Source: Streptomyces sp. MMG1121
GTDB taxonomy: Bacteria > Actinomycetota > Actinomycetes > Streptomycetales > Streptomycetaceae
Length of the DNA: 44,919 nt
NCBI RefSeq assembly: GCF_001280015.1
Contig: NZ_LGDV01000217.1
Coordinates: forward strand, 1 to 44,919
Direction of reading: 5' to 3'
Of the stretch, positions 1-6,337 are shown one piece after another. The position numbers were made by a program, and so were the translations under genes. Numbering within the stretch: the first letter of the stretch is position 1; every line of letters starts with the position of its first letter. The notes under the pieces are model-generated. The model was not told the DNA's origin and searched no databases. It saw only the letters and a list, made by a program, of their open reading frames with translations.

Positions 1-894
1 CGTGCGCGCCGCGCCGACGATCTCCCCCCCCCTGGCCCCACCCGCCGGCGCGCCGTGCACGTACGGCACGGGGGCCGGTGTCGGGGTGTGGCCGGGCGGG
101 ACCTGGCCGGGGGGTGGAGCGTAGCCCTGCGGGGGCGTGGCTCCGACGGGCTGGGCGTAACCCTGCGGGGGCGTGGCTCCGGCCGGCGCTGCGAAGCCCT
201 GGGCGGCGGGCTGCGACACGGGGGCCGGGGCGGGTACGGGGGCGGCAGGAGCAGGCGCGGGGGCGGCCGGGGCGGCGAACGCGGGCGAGGCCGTGGCCTG
301 GGCCGGCGGGGCGAAGCCCGGGGCGGCGCCGGTCTGCGGCTGCTGCGGGGCGGCGGGCGCCTCCTCCTCCAGCACCTCGCCGCCGAAGTTCTTCAGCAGC
401 GCCTCCAGTCCGCCGTCGAAGCCCTGTCCGACCGCGGCGAACCGCCACGCGTCCTTGAAGTAGATGTCACCGAGCATCACGGCCCGCTCGGTGGAGAACT
501 CCGCGCCGGTGAAGGAGTACCGCGCGACCTCCTCACCGCCCGCCACGATGCGCAGGTAGCCGGGGGCGACCTGCGACATCTGCCCGGCCCCGTCGATGGT
601 CGCCGTGAAGGACAGCTTGCGGATCTGCGACGGGATCCGGTCCAGGGTGACGCGGAACGACTCCGTGTCGCCCGCCTGGGCACCCAGCAGTTGGATGGAC
701 TCCTCGGGGGACTTCGGCTGGTTGAAGAAGACGAAGTACCGGTCGTCCGAGAGGCGCTCGTCGCCGTCCAGACCGAAGCAGCTGATGTCGAAGGTCAGTC
801 CGGGCCCGGAGATCTGCACGCCTACGTACAGATCCGTGCCCGCCGTCAGGTCACTGATCCTGGCCTTGTGGCCGCGTTGGAATTCCCTGGCCAT
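1..894 (-). CDS. TerD-family protein with long Pro/Ala tail (3' end beyond window)
   Basis: The reading frame opens at ATG 894 and is still open at base 1, so the C-terminus is missing. Residues 1-180 are a TerD (tellurium-resistance/stress, calcium-binding) domain: SCFGLDGDERLSDDRYFVFF, the RVTLDRIP strand and GDIYFKDAWRFAAVGQGFDGG near the end are typical. After a short acidic link (EVLEEE) comes a low-complexity Pro/Ala/Gln tail with repeats of GATPPQGYA, then a Gly-rich stretch running off the edge (GGEIVGAART), so a second domain may follow. TerD proteins in actinobacteria are cytoplasmic and of poorly known role in metal and envelope stress. A GGGGGAC element 11 nt before the ATG could be the ribosome-binding site. 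Family assignment is firm; function is not. Confidence 0.9.
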   Translation of the reverse strand, partial: MAREFQRGHKARISDLTAGTDLYVGVQISGPGLTFDISCFGLDGDERLSDDRYFVFFNQPKSPEESIQLLGAQAGDTESFRVTLDRIPSQIRKLSFTATIDGAGQMSQVAPGYLRIVAGGEEVARYSFTGAEFSTERAVMLGDIYFKDAWRFAAVGQGFDGGLEALLKNFGGEVLEEEAPAAPQQPQTGAAPGFAPPAQATASPAFAAPAAPAPAPAAPVPAPAPVSQPAAQGFAAPAGATPPQGYAQPVGATPPQGYAPPPGQVPPGHTPTPAPVPYVHGAPAGGARGGEIVGAART

Positions 895-991
895 GCGTTA
901 CGACCGTCCCCCATCCCGATGTGAGTGCGTCGCGCCAGGCTAACGGCAAAGTCCGACAACGAACGCAGCCGGTACAGACCCGGTACACAAC

Positions 992-1007
992 CGCGCCCGG
1001 GGGCGCG
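992..1007 (-). terminator. Small GC hairpin after the metallopeptidase gene
   Basis: CGCGCCC and GGGCGCG separated by GG form a 7-bp stem 16 nt past the stop of the metallopeptidase gene. There is no U tract, so its role in termination is only likely. Confidence 0.35.
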
Positions 1008-1022
1008 TGAACGGCGCCCGGC

Positions 1023-1619
1023 TCACTCCCCGCGCGCGCCGGGCACGTGCGGCAGCCGTTCGGCCGCGACGACCCCTTCGAGATAGCCGCGGGCCCGTTC
1101 GGTGCGCGGATAGGCCTCCAAGAGCCGCCAGAAGTCCGGCCCGTGACCGGGGACCAGCAGATGCGCCAGCTCATGGCAGAGGACGTAGTCGATGACGTAC
1201 TCGGGCATCCCCTGCAGCCGGTGCGAGAGCCGGATGCTGCCCTCGGCCGGGGTGCACGAACCCCAGCGGGTGTTCTGGTTGGTGACCCAGCGCACGGAGG
1301 CGGGACGCGCCCGGCTGTCGAAGTACTGGGCCGACAACCGCTCGGCCCGCTCGGCCAGCTCGGCGTCGCCGAGGACCCGTTTGCTCTCCTGGGCGGCGAG
1401 TTTGTCGAGCATGACGGTGATCCAGCGCTGCTCCTCCGCCTTCGACATCCGGGCGGGGATCAGCACGACGGTGCGATCGCCCTCGCGGTACGCGGAGACC
1501 GTCCGGCGGCGCCGGGAACTCCTGCGGACCTCGATCGCGCTCGCCCCCGAGCCGATGGGCGACTGACTCGTCGTACTGCGCTGTGGCATTCCGGCGCGGT
1601 GCAGTGGGTCGGCGGGCAC
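1023..1619 (-). CDS. DUF45/YgjP-like zinc metallopeptidase
   Basis: About 198 residues. The zinc site HELAHLLVPGHGPDFW (HExxH plus a downstream His and FW) and the preceding RWVTNQNTRWGSC and IRLSHRL motifs are diagnostic of the DUF45/YgjP (WLM-like) family, here predicted to be a cytoplasmic metalloprotease of unknown substrate. The whole protein is essentially the one domain after a basic N-terminus (EVRRSSRRRRTVSAYREG). Two starts are possible: GTG at 1619 with a weak CAGGG just upstream, or ATG at 1589 (MPQRSTT) with no clear SD. I give the longer form because I recall homologues with a similar extra ten residues; the choice does not affect the domain. It is divergent from the E1-like gene across an AT-rich 400-bp spacer. 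Confidence 0.9.
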   Translation of the reverse strand: MPADPLHRAGMPQRSTTSQSPIGSGASAIEVRRSSRRRRTVSAYREGDRTVVLIPARMSKAEEQRWITVMLDKLAAQESKRVLGDAELAERAERLSAQYFDSRARPASVRWVTNQNTRWGSCTPAEGSIRLSHRLQGMPEYVIDYVLCHELAHLLVPGHGPDFWRLLEAYPRTERARGYLEGVVAAERLPHVPGARGE

Positions 1620-2015
1620 GCCCTGACGTTACCCGTTGGGCACGGGCAAAGTCCCGGCTCCGGAACGGTTCGATGCCGATCCCCCACCATGCGTTTGATT
1701 TCTATGATTCCTACGACTGATCCGCACATCCGGTTTGCACGAATCCGCCCATCCGATTTGGCACTCTTTATCCAGCTCCTCCCTCTCCATCTGGACGGAT
1801 TTGAGGATTTCTCTCGAACAAATCGACTTTCCATGACCAACTGTGCGACCGAATTACCGCCAAGCGACCGGTTTATATGACAAACACCCCTGCCCTGTGG
1901 ATAACTCTCGCCACCGGTCGGGCGGACGCGGCATGCTGGCAGGCGTCGGCGGGGCGTGACCGGCTCCACCGGCGACGAGGACGTTCCGGGATGCTTCAAC
2001 GGACGGGGGCCAGTC
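1620..2015. other. AT-rich divergent intergenic region with imperfect tandem repeat and DnaA-box match
   Basis: No convincing gene is seen. Bases 1690-1905 are markedly richer in A/T than the rest of the window. Two adjacent copies of a 22-24 bp unit lie at 1719-1740 and 1741-1764 (GATCCGCACATCCGGTTTG / GAATCCGCCCATCCGATTTGG). TGTGGATAA at 1896-1904 is a perfect match (complement TTATCCACA) to the classical DnaA box. TTACCG 1854-1859 and TATGAC 1876-1881 with a 16-bp spacer are a possible promoter for the plus-strand E1-like gene. Confidence 0.5.
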
Positions 2016-3254
2016 ATGCATCCGGTGATGAAACCCGCGCTGCGGCGCGGCTGGCGTGATCGCGACACCGTGCAGTTCGGTATGACCCCGGCGCACGCGC
2101 AGACACTGGGGCCGATGGACGCGGCGACGCGCGGCTTCCTCGACCTGCTCAACGGCACCCGCGGGCTGTCGCTACTGCGCGAGGAGGGCCGCCGCATGGA
2201 CCTGCCGGCCGGCCGGATCGACACCCTGCTGGAGCGGCTCACCCGCGCGGGCCTCGTCGACGACGCGCGCGGCGGCGGACCGGCCGCGGACGCGCTGCGC
2301 ACGCAGGACGAGGTCCTGAGCCGACTGCGCCCCGACCTCACCTCGCTTTCCCTGACCACGGCCGAACCGGGCGGCGCGCTCGCCCGGCTCGCCGCCCGCC
2401 GTGCGCTCAGCGTGCGGGTGGACGGCGCGGGACGGGTCGGCGCCGTGCTGGCGTCGGCGCTCTCGGGCGCCGGCGTCGGCGAGGTCGACGTGCGCGACAC
2501 GGGACGCGTGGAGCCCTGGGACGTGGCCCCGGGCGGGCTGCCCGCCGAGTCGATCGGTGAGCGCCGGGACGCGGCGGCGCGGGCCGCCGTCCGCCGCGCG
2601 GCACCGCACCGCCCGCGGCGCCACGCCCACTCCCCGGGCTCCGGCGCCCGGGACCCCGGCCTCTGCCTGGTGATCGTCACGCCGCGGGACGACGTGGCCG
2701 TGTACGCACCCGACCCGGTCGCCGCGGAGCCGCTCATGGCATCCGGAACGCCTCATCTGTACGCCGGTGTCGTGGAAGGCACCGGGATCGTCGGTCCGCT
2801 CGTCCTGCCCGGCGAGTCCAGCTGCGCCGGCTGCCTGCACTTCGACCGCGGGGACCGGGATCCGGCCTGGCCCCGGCTGATCGCCCAGTGGCGTTCCGCG
2901 CGGGCCCGCCGGGTCGGGGCCTGCGATCTGACGCTGGCCACGGCGGTCGCCGGACTGGCCGCGGCGCACGCGCTGGCCTTCCTCGACGGGGAACCGCCGG
3001 TCGGCGCGGGAACCCGTTGGGAGGTGTCCCTGCCCGGTCTGGACTGGCGCGCCCGACCGGTCCGGGCGCATCCGGCATGCGGATGCGGAGCGGCGGAGCA
3101 GGCCGTGGAGAAAGCCGAGGAGAAAGCCAAGGGGGAGCACTCCTCAACCAACGGGAAGCCGCGCGCGACAATGGCGGTGCAACGGCCGTCGACGGAGCGA
3201 CGAAGCGAGTCAGGCGCGGCGCGGCCGACTGGGACTTGGAGGGCGCATGTCTGA
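2016..3254 (+). CDS. Orphan E1/ThiF-like protein (TOMM leader-binding-protein-like)
   Basis: About 412 residues. The N-terminal 90 residues (TRGFLDLLNGTRGLSLLREE ... LLERLTRAGLVDD) look like a winged-helix/peptide-clasp domain. Around residue 130 a Rossmann-type segment begins (LSVRVDGAGRVGAVLASAL, then GEVDVRDTGRVEPWDV), the layout of an E1-like adenylating enzyme. Paired cysteines SCAGCLHF and CGCG at the C-terminus fit the structural zinc of that fold. Databases often call such proteins TOMM precursor leader-binding, but no precursor peptide, YcaO or oxidase gene is nearby, so that role is doubtful. I chose ATG 2016 because GGACGGGGGC precedes it by 7-8 nt; an in-frame start at 1956 has no SD. 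It overlaps the downstream kinase gene by 8 bp, so the two are probably co-translated. The last 60 residues are basic and low complexity. Confidence 0.8.
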   Translation: MHPVMKPALRRGWRDRDTVQFGMTPAHAQTLGPMDAATRGFLDLLNGTRGLSLLREEGRRMDLPAGRIDTLLERLTRAGLVDDARGGGPAADALRTQDEVLSRLRPDLTSLSLTTAEPGGALARLAARRALSVRVDGAGRVGAVLASALSGAGVGEVDVRDTGRVEPWDVAPGGLPAESIGERRDAAARAAVRRAAPHRPRRHAHSPGSGARDPGLCLVIVTPRDDVAVYAPDPVAAEPLMASGTPHLYAGVVEGTGIVGPLVLPGESSCAGCLHFDRGDRDPAWPRLIAQWRSARARRVGACDLTLATAVAGLAAAHALAFLDGEPPVGAGTRWEVSLPGLDWRARPVRAHPACGCGAAEQAVEKAEEKAKGEHSSTNGKPRATMAVQRPSTERRSESGAARPTGTWRAHV

Positions 3255-4629
3255 TCTTCCCCGGAAGGCGGTCACCCGTACCGCCAAGCTCGCCGCGCTC
3301 CCGCTCGGCTTCGCCGGCCGGGCCACCTGGGGGCTGGGCAAGCGGATCGTGGGCGAGTCCGCGGAGATCGTCGGCAGAGAGCTGCAACAGCGCACGGCGG
3401 AGCAACTGTTCAAGGTGCTCGGCGAGCTGAAGGGCGGTGCGATGAAGTTCGGGCAGGCCCTGTCCGTCTTCGAGTCCGCGCTGCCCGAGGAGGTCGCCGG
3501 TCCCTACCGCGCGGCACTGACCAAGCTCCAGGAGGCCGCACCGCCGATGCCGACGCGCACGGTGCACGCCGTGCTCGCCGAGCGGCTGGGTGCGGACTGG
3601 CGCGATCTGTTCGAGGAGTTCGAGGACAAGCCGGCCGCCGCGGCCTCGATCGGACAGGTGCACCGGGCGGTGTGGCACGACGGCCGCGAGGTGGCGGTCA
3701 AGGTCCAGTACCCCGGCGCCGGCGAGGCCCTGATCTCCGACCTGGGCCAACTGAGCCGCTTCGCCCGCCTGTTGGGCCCCCTGATCCCCGGCATGGACAT
3801 CAAGCCGCTGATCACGGAGCTCAAGGACCGCGTCTCCGAGGAGCTGGACTACGCGCTGGAGGCCCAGGCCCAGGCCGTGCACGCGGAGGAGTTCGCGGAC
3901 GACCCGGACGTGGTGGTCCCGGCGGTGGTGCACCAGTGCGAGCAGATCCTGGTCACGGAGTGGATCGACGGGATTCCGCTGTCGGAGATCATCACGGATG
4001 GCACCGAGGACCAGCGCGACCGCGCCGGCCAGCTCCTGGCCCGCTTCCTGTTCTCGGGCCCGGCCCGCACCGGCCTGCTGCACGCCGACCCGCACCCGGG
4101 CAACTTCCGCCTGCTGCCCGGCGGCCCGTCCGGCGAGGACGACTGGCGGCTCGGGGTCCTGGACTTCGGCACGGTCGACCGGCTCCCCGGCGGCCTGCCG
4201 ACACCGATCGGCGTCTCGCTGCGGCTGACGCTGGACGGCGACGCCGAGACGGTCTACGAACTGCTCTGCGCGGAAGGGTTCGTGAAGGAGTCCATAGAGC
4301 TGCACCCCGACGCGGTGCTCGACTATCTGCTGCCGATCATCGAACCGGCCCGGGTCGAGTCCTTCACCTTCACCCGCACCTGGATGCGCAGCCAGGCCGC
4401 TCGCATCGCCGACCCCCGCTCCCCCGCCTACCAACTGGGCAAGCGCCTCAACCTGCCCCCGTCCTACCTCCTGATCCACCGGGTGACCCTGAGCACGATC
4501 GGCGTCCTGTGCCAGCTGGGTGCGACCGTACGGCTCCGGGAGGAACTGGAGGAGTGGCTGCCGGGCTTCGTTGCCGAGGCGGACCTGGCCGGGGATGACC
4601 TGGCCGAGGAGGAGGCCGCGGAGGCGTGA
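3247..4629 (+). CDS. ABC1/AarF/UbiB-type atypical kinase
   Basis: 460 residues. All signatures of the ABC1 (UbiB/ADCK) family are present: the family-specific KFGQ segment (GAMKFGQALSVF), the Ala-rich loop AAAASIGQVHRA replacing the Gly-rich loop, the lysine in VAVKVQYPGA, the catalytic LLHADPHPGNF and the metal-binding LDFGTVDR. These proteins are atypical ATPases/kinases linked in other organisms to quinone or lipid homeostasis. Actinobacterial members lack an assigned substrate, and Streptomyces uses menaquinone rather than ubiquinone, so ubiB is not used as a symbol. It overlaps the E1-like gene by 8 bp. In M. tuberculosis the orthologous position (Rv3197, from memory) is also beside whiB7 and has been tied to intrinsic macrolide resistance, which suggests a functional link here. 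Confidence 0.92.
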   Translation: MSDLPRKAVTRTAKLAALPLGFAGRATWGLGKRIVGESAEIVGRELQQRTAEQLFKVLGELKGGAMKFGQALSVFESALPEEVAGPYRAALTKLQEAAPPMPTRTVHAVLAERLGADWRDLFEEFEDKPAAAASIGQVHRAVWHDGREVAVKVQYPGAGEALISDLGQLSRFARLLGPLIPGMDIKPLITELKDRVSEELDYALEAQAQAVHAEEFADDPDVVVPAVVHQCEQILVTEWIDGIPLSEIITDGTEDQRDRAGQLLARFLFSGPARTGLLHADPHPGNFRLLPGGPSGEDDWRLGVLDFGTVDRLPGGLPTPIGVSLRLTLDGDAETVYELLCAEGFVKESIELHPDAVLDYLLPIIEPARVESFTFTRTWMRSQAARIADPRSPAYQLGKRLNLPPSYLLIHRVTLSTIGVLCQLGATVRLREELEEWLPGFVAEADLAGDDLAEEEAAEA

Positions 4630-4643
4630 CCCGGCGCGAGGGC

Positions 4644-4859
4644 TCACCACCAGGCCGAGTCCAGCCGCCCCTCGATCGCCCGTAGGTTCTCCCGGGAGCA
4701 GACGTCGCAGAAGTACTGGCGGATGCCGTTCTCCACGGAGCAGGTCCAGGTGGCCGGCTGGGGGCCGTCGGCCGGGGCGCCGCAGCGGGCACAGGTGAGG
4801 GGAAGCCGGGGCTCCGTGGTGGAGCCGCCCTGATCACTGCCTCCGGGAGGACTCGTCAC
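4644..4859 (-). CDS. Small zinc-ribbon protein
   Basis: About 71 residues with two CxxC pairs, CARCG near the start and FCDVCSR after about 27 residues, which form a treble-clef or zinc-ribbon. It ends IEGRLDSAWW. I do not recognise a known function; such proteins are usually annotated hypothetical. A longer version from GTG 4898 is open, but that codon sits only 7 nt past a 17-bp terminator hairpin. GTG 4859 leaves room for a promoter, so I prefer it; neither start has a good SD. The gene converges on the ABC1 kinase gene with only 14 bp between stops. Confidence 0.75.
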   Translation of the reverse strand: MTSPPGGSDQGGSTTEPRLPLTCARCGAPADGPQPATWTCSVENGIRQYFCDVCSRENLRAIEGRLDSAWW

Positions 4860-4904
4860 CCGGTGACGATAACTCCGCACCGGCCGATCGTCGTGCACAA
4901 CGCA

Positions 4905-4944
4905 CCGCGGGGACCGGTCCGTTCGGCCGGACCGGTCCCCGCGG
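4905..4944 (-). terminator. Strong intrinsic hairpin ending the wblC transcript
   Basis: A perfect 17-bp stem (arms 4905-4921 and 4928-4944, core GGGGACCGGTCC) closes on a 6-nt loop TTCGGC. It lies 53 nt past the stop of the gene coupled to wblC and before the zinc-ribbon gene. No run of U follows, which is usual for Streptomyces terminators. Confidence 0.8.
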
Positions 4945-4996
4945 GGAAGTCTTCGCCTCCCTGAGTCGGGAGGCCACCGCTTCTCGGGTGTGATCG

Positions 4997-5320
4997 TTAC
5001 TGCATGACGGCCATGGCGAGCGCGCGGCGGGCACGGAGCGAGGCACGCTCGGCCCGGCGCTGCATCCGCTCGGCGACCACCAGGCGCAGGGCCCGGCGCT
5101 CTCTCCCGGCGTCATGGAGTCGCTCGTGCATATGCGCACGAGCCAGGGCTTCTTGCATGAGTTGCATCTCACGGTTCCTGTTCTGGCGCGCTTCGGTCGC
5201 GCCGGTGGTGGTGAAGTCTGTGGTCGCGGAGCCTGCGAGCTCGCTGGTGGACGGCTTCATCGGGGCCTGCTTCTTCGGGTCGTGCGTGAGGGGGCGGTCG
5301 ATCGTTCCTGCGGTGCTCAT
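4997..5320 (-). CDS. Small Arg/Met-rich protein translationally coupled to wblC
   Basis: 107 residues. I do not recognise the family. The first 45 residues are polar and Thr/Ser-rich. The rest is a probable long amphipathic, strongly basic helix (MQLMQEALARAHMHERLHD, then many Arg to ...RRALAMAVMQ). Its ATG 5320 shares ATGA with the wblC stop, so it should be translated by ribosomes finishing wblC and be induced with it. A strong terminator follows. The basic helical part could bind RNA, ribosomes or DNA, but that is inference. An internal ATG (MKPSTSELAG, residue 21) is a possible alternative start. The coupling and terminator make a real gene more likely than not. Confidence 0.7.
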   Translation of the reverse strand: MSTAGTIDRPLTHDPKKQAPMKPSTSELAGSATTDFTTTGATEARQNRNREMQLMQEALARAHMHERLHDAGRERRALRLVVAERMQRRAERASLRARRALAMAVMQ

Positions 5321-5685
5321 GCCGTGACCGGGTTCTTCCGCGGGCGGCCACGCGGCCGCTTCCGGGCGACGACGACACCCTGGACGAACAACTCGCCACC
5401 CCAGACGCCCCAGGGCTCACGCCGCTCCTTGGCGCCGGCGAGGCAGGCCTCGATCAGCGGGCAGGTGCGGCAGAGGGACTTGGCGTACTCGACGTCCGCC
5501 GGCGACTCCGCGAAGAAGACCTCCGGGTCGTAGGAACGGCAGGGGACGGGTACGCCGAGGTTCTCGATGGCGTCGTCGAGCGCGGTGAGCGCGGTGAGGG
5601 GGATCAAGGTGGAGTCCTCCGTGAGGCCGGGCGGGGGGATCGTTTGCGAAGGCGGTACGGACGGGGCGTGCGCTTCGAGTTGCAC
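5317..5685 (-). CDS. wblC: WhiB-family antibiotic-response regulator WblC (WhiB7)
   Basis: 122 residues. The four [4Fe-4S]-binding cysteines are seen in VPCRSYDPEVFF and SLCRTCPLIEAC, followed by the EPWGVWGGE turn that contacts the sigma factor region 4 and a C-terminal RGRPRK AT hook, the mark of the WhiB7/WblC branch. It activates genes for intrinsic resistance to ribosome-targeting antibiotics by joining the principal sigma factor at promoters with an AT-rich element just upstream of -35. The start is GTG 5685 with GAGGAAG about 9 nt upstream. It is preceded by a roughly 590-nt leader with an upstream ORF and attenuator, and overlaps the next small gene by 4 bp. Identification is very secure. 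Confidence 0.97.
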   Translation of the reverse strand: MQLEAHAPSVPPSQTIPPPGLTEDSTLIPLTALTALDDAIENLGVPVPCRSYDPEVFFAESPADVEYAKSLCRTCPLIEACLAGAKERREPWGVWGGELFVQGVVVARKRPRGRPRKNPVTA

Positions 5686-5773
5686 GGTTGGTCTTCCTCG
5701 TCTGGTCGTTCCGGCCGGTTGACCGGGTGTCGGCTTGGTACCGGGTTCTCTTGTCCCGAGGCCCCTTCGCTCC

Positions 5774-5832
5774 GTTTCCCTCTTGAGGGAAAACAGAAGG
5801 GCCGCGGATCCCGGGTGGGGTTCCGCGGCCCT
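5774..5832 (-). terminator. wblC leader attenuator (intrinsic terminator) and following small hairpin
   Basis: Reading the minus strand, AGGGCCGCGGA (5832-5822) and TCCGCGGCCCT (5808-5798) form an 11-bp stem with a 13-nt loop, followed at once by TCTGTTTTCCC, a classic intrinsic terminator lying 110 nt before the wblC start. A second small stem TTTCCCTC/GAGGGAAA (5775-5792) follows. The first terminator arm can instead pair with TTCCGTGG at 5891-5884 inside the upstream ORF, giving an antiterminator. Confidence 0.85.
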
Positions 5833-5842
5833 GAAGGCGCCG

Positions 5843-5861
5843 GCCTGATCGGCGATCAGGC
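5843..5861 (-). promoter_or_regulatory. Hairpin over the stop codon of the wblC upstream ORF
   Basis: GCCTGATC and GATCAGGC pair perfectly (8 bp, loop of 3). The TGA stop of the upstream ORF (5858-5856) lies in this stem, so a ribosome terminating there would melt it. It sits 11 nt before the terminator arm. Confidence 0.65.
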
Positions 5862-6173
5862 TGGATCACTCCAGGGTTTTGGCCCACGGAAGGCCCACAT
5901 CAGGTGGTGCGTCGTCTGCTTCCGGAATCCGGCACCGGCTGCCGCAAAGGCATAGGCATGTGCCTGTGCCGCTACCGCTTCCAGTGCCTTGGTCGGTCGC
6001 TCATTGCGCTCACGCACCGGAAGAGCCGTGAGAGCAGGGGAGGACGCCGGACGGACGGCACGAATGCCGGACAGACCGGTGCCCTGGTTCGAGGCGCCGA
6101 GCATGCACGTGGAGACGGTCGAGCGATCGGTCAGTTTGGCCGTGCTGATGGTGCTGGTGGTGATGCTGATCAC
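5856..6173 (-). CDS. wblC upstream ORF (leader peptide)
   Basis: 105 codons from GTG 6173. Its AGGAGG Shine-Dalgarno, 8 nt before the start, is the best in the region. The product begins MISITTSTISTAKLTDRSTV, has an Ala-rich middle (AVAAQAHAYAFAAAGAGF) and ends WAFRGPKPWSDPA. I know of no protein function; its role is to place ribosomes in the leader. The antiterminator strand TTCCGTGG (5891-5884) lies in codons F-R-G near its end, so a ribosome that reads through masks it and lets the terminator form, while a ribosome stalled earlier leaves it free. This is the layout described for S. coelicolor wblC, to my memory. Confidence 0.75.
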   Translation of the reverse strand: MISITTSTISTAKLTDRSTVSTCMLGASNQGTGLSGIRAVRPASSPALTALPVRERNERPTKALEAVAAQAHAYAFAAAGAGFRKQTTHHLMWAFRGPKPWSDPA

Positions 6174-6284
6174 TGGACTCGCCTCCTCTCGGCGTCTTGG
6201 GGACTGGGGTGAACCAGTCCGTTCGGATATGCAAGTACATCACGGAGCCAGGGCCTTCGAGAAGGCCGCTGCTTCCGTGCCTAG

Positions 6285-6324
6285 AACCTATGGGGATTGC
6301 TGGGGCATGCGCAAACTATTTTTT
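6285..6324 (-). promoter_or_regulatory. wblC promoter with WblC-type AT-rich element
   Basis: On the minus strand: AAAAAAT (6324-6318), then TTGCGC (-35, 6314-6309), an 18-bp spacer and TAGGTT (-10, 6290-6285). An A/T run directly upstream of a TTG-type -35 is the known WhiB7/WblC recognition pattern, so this should be the autoregulated promoter. It starts 14 nt past the uvrD2 stop. Confidence 0.75.
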
Positions 6325-6337
6325 CGACGAGTTCGTA

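Noticed and set aside
2016..3254. A RiPP (TOMM) biosynthetic cluster around the E1-like gene
   Set aside because: No YcaO, dehydrogenase, protease/transporter set or precursor peptide in the surroundings; the neighbours are housekeeping genes.
6010..6243. A 77-codon ORF in the wblC leader starting upstream of the chosen uORF
   Set aside because: It lacks a good SD and is His/Arg-rich, while the GTG 6173 frame has AGGAGG at ideal spacing and carries the regulatory pairing sequence at its end.
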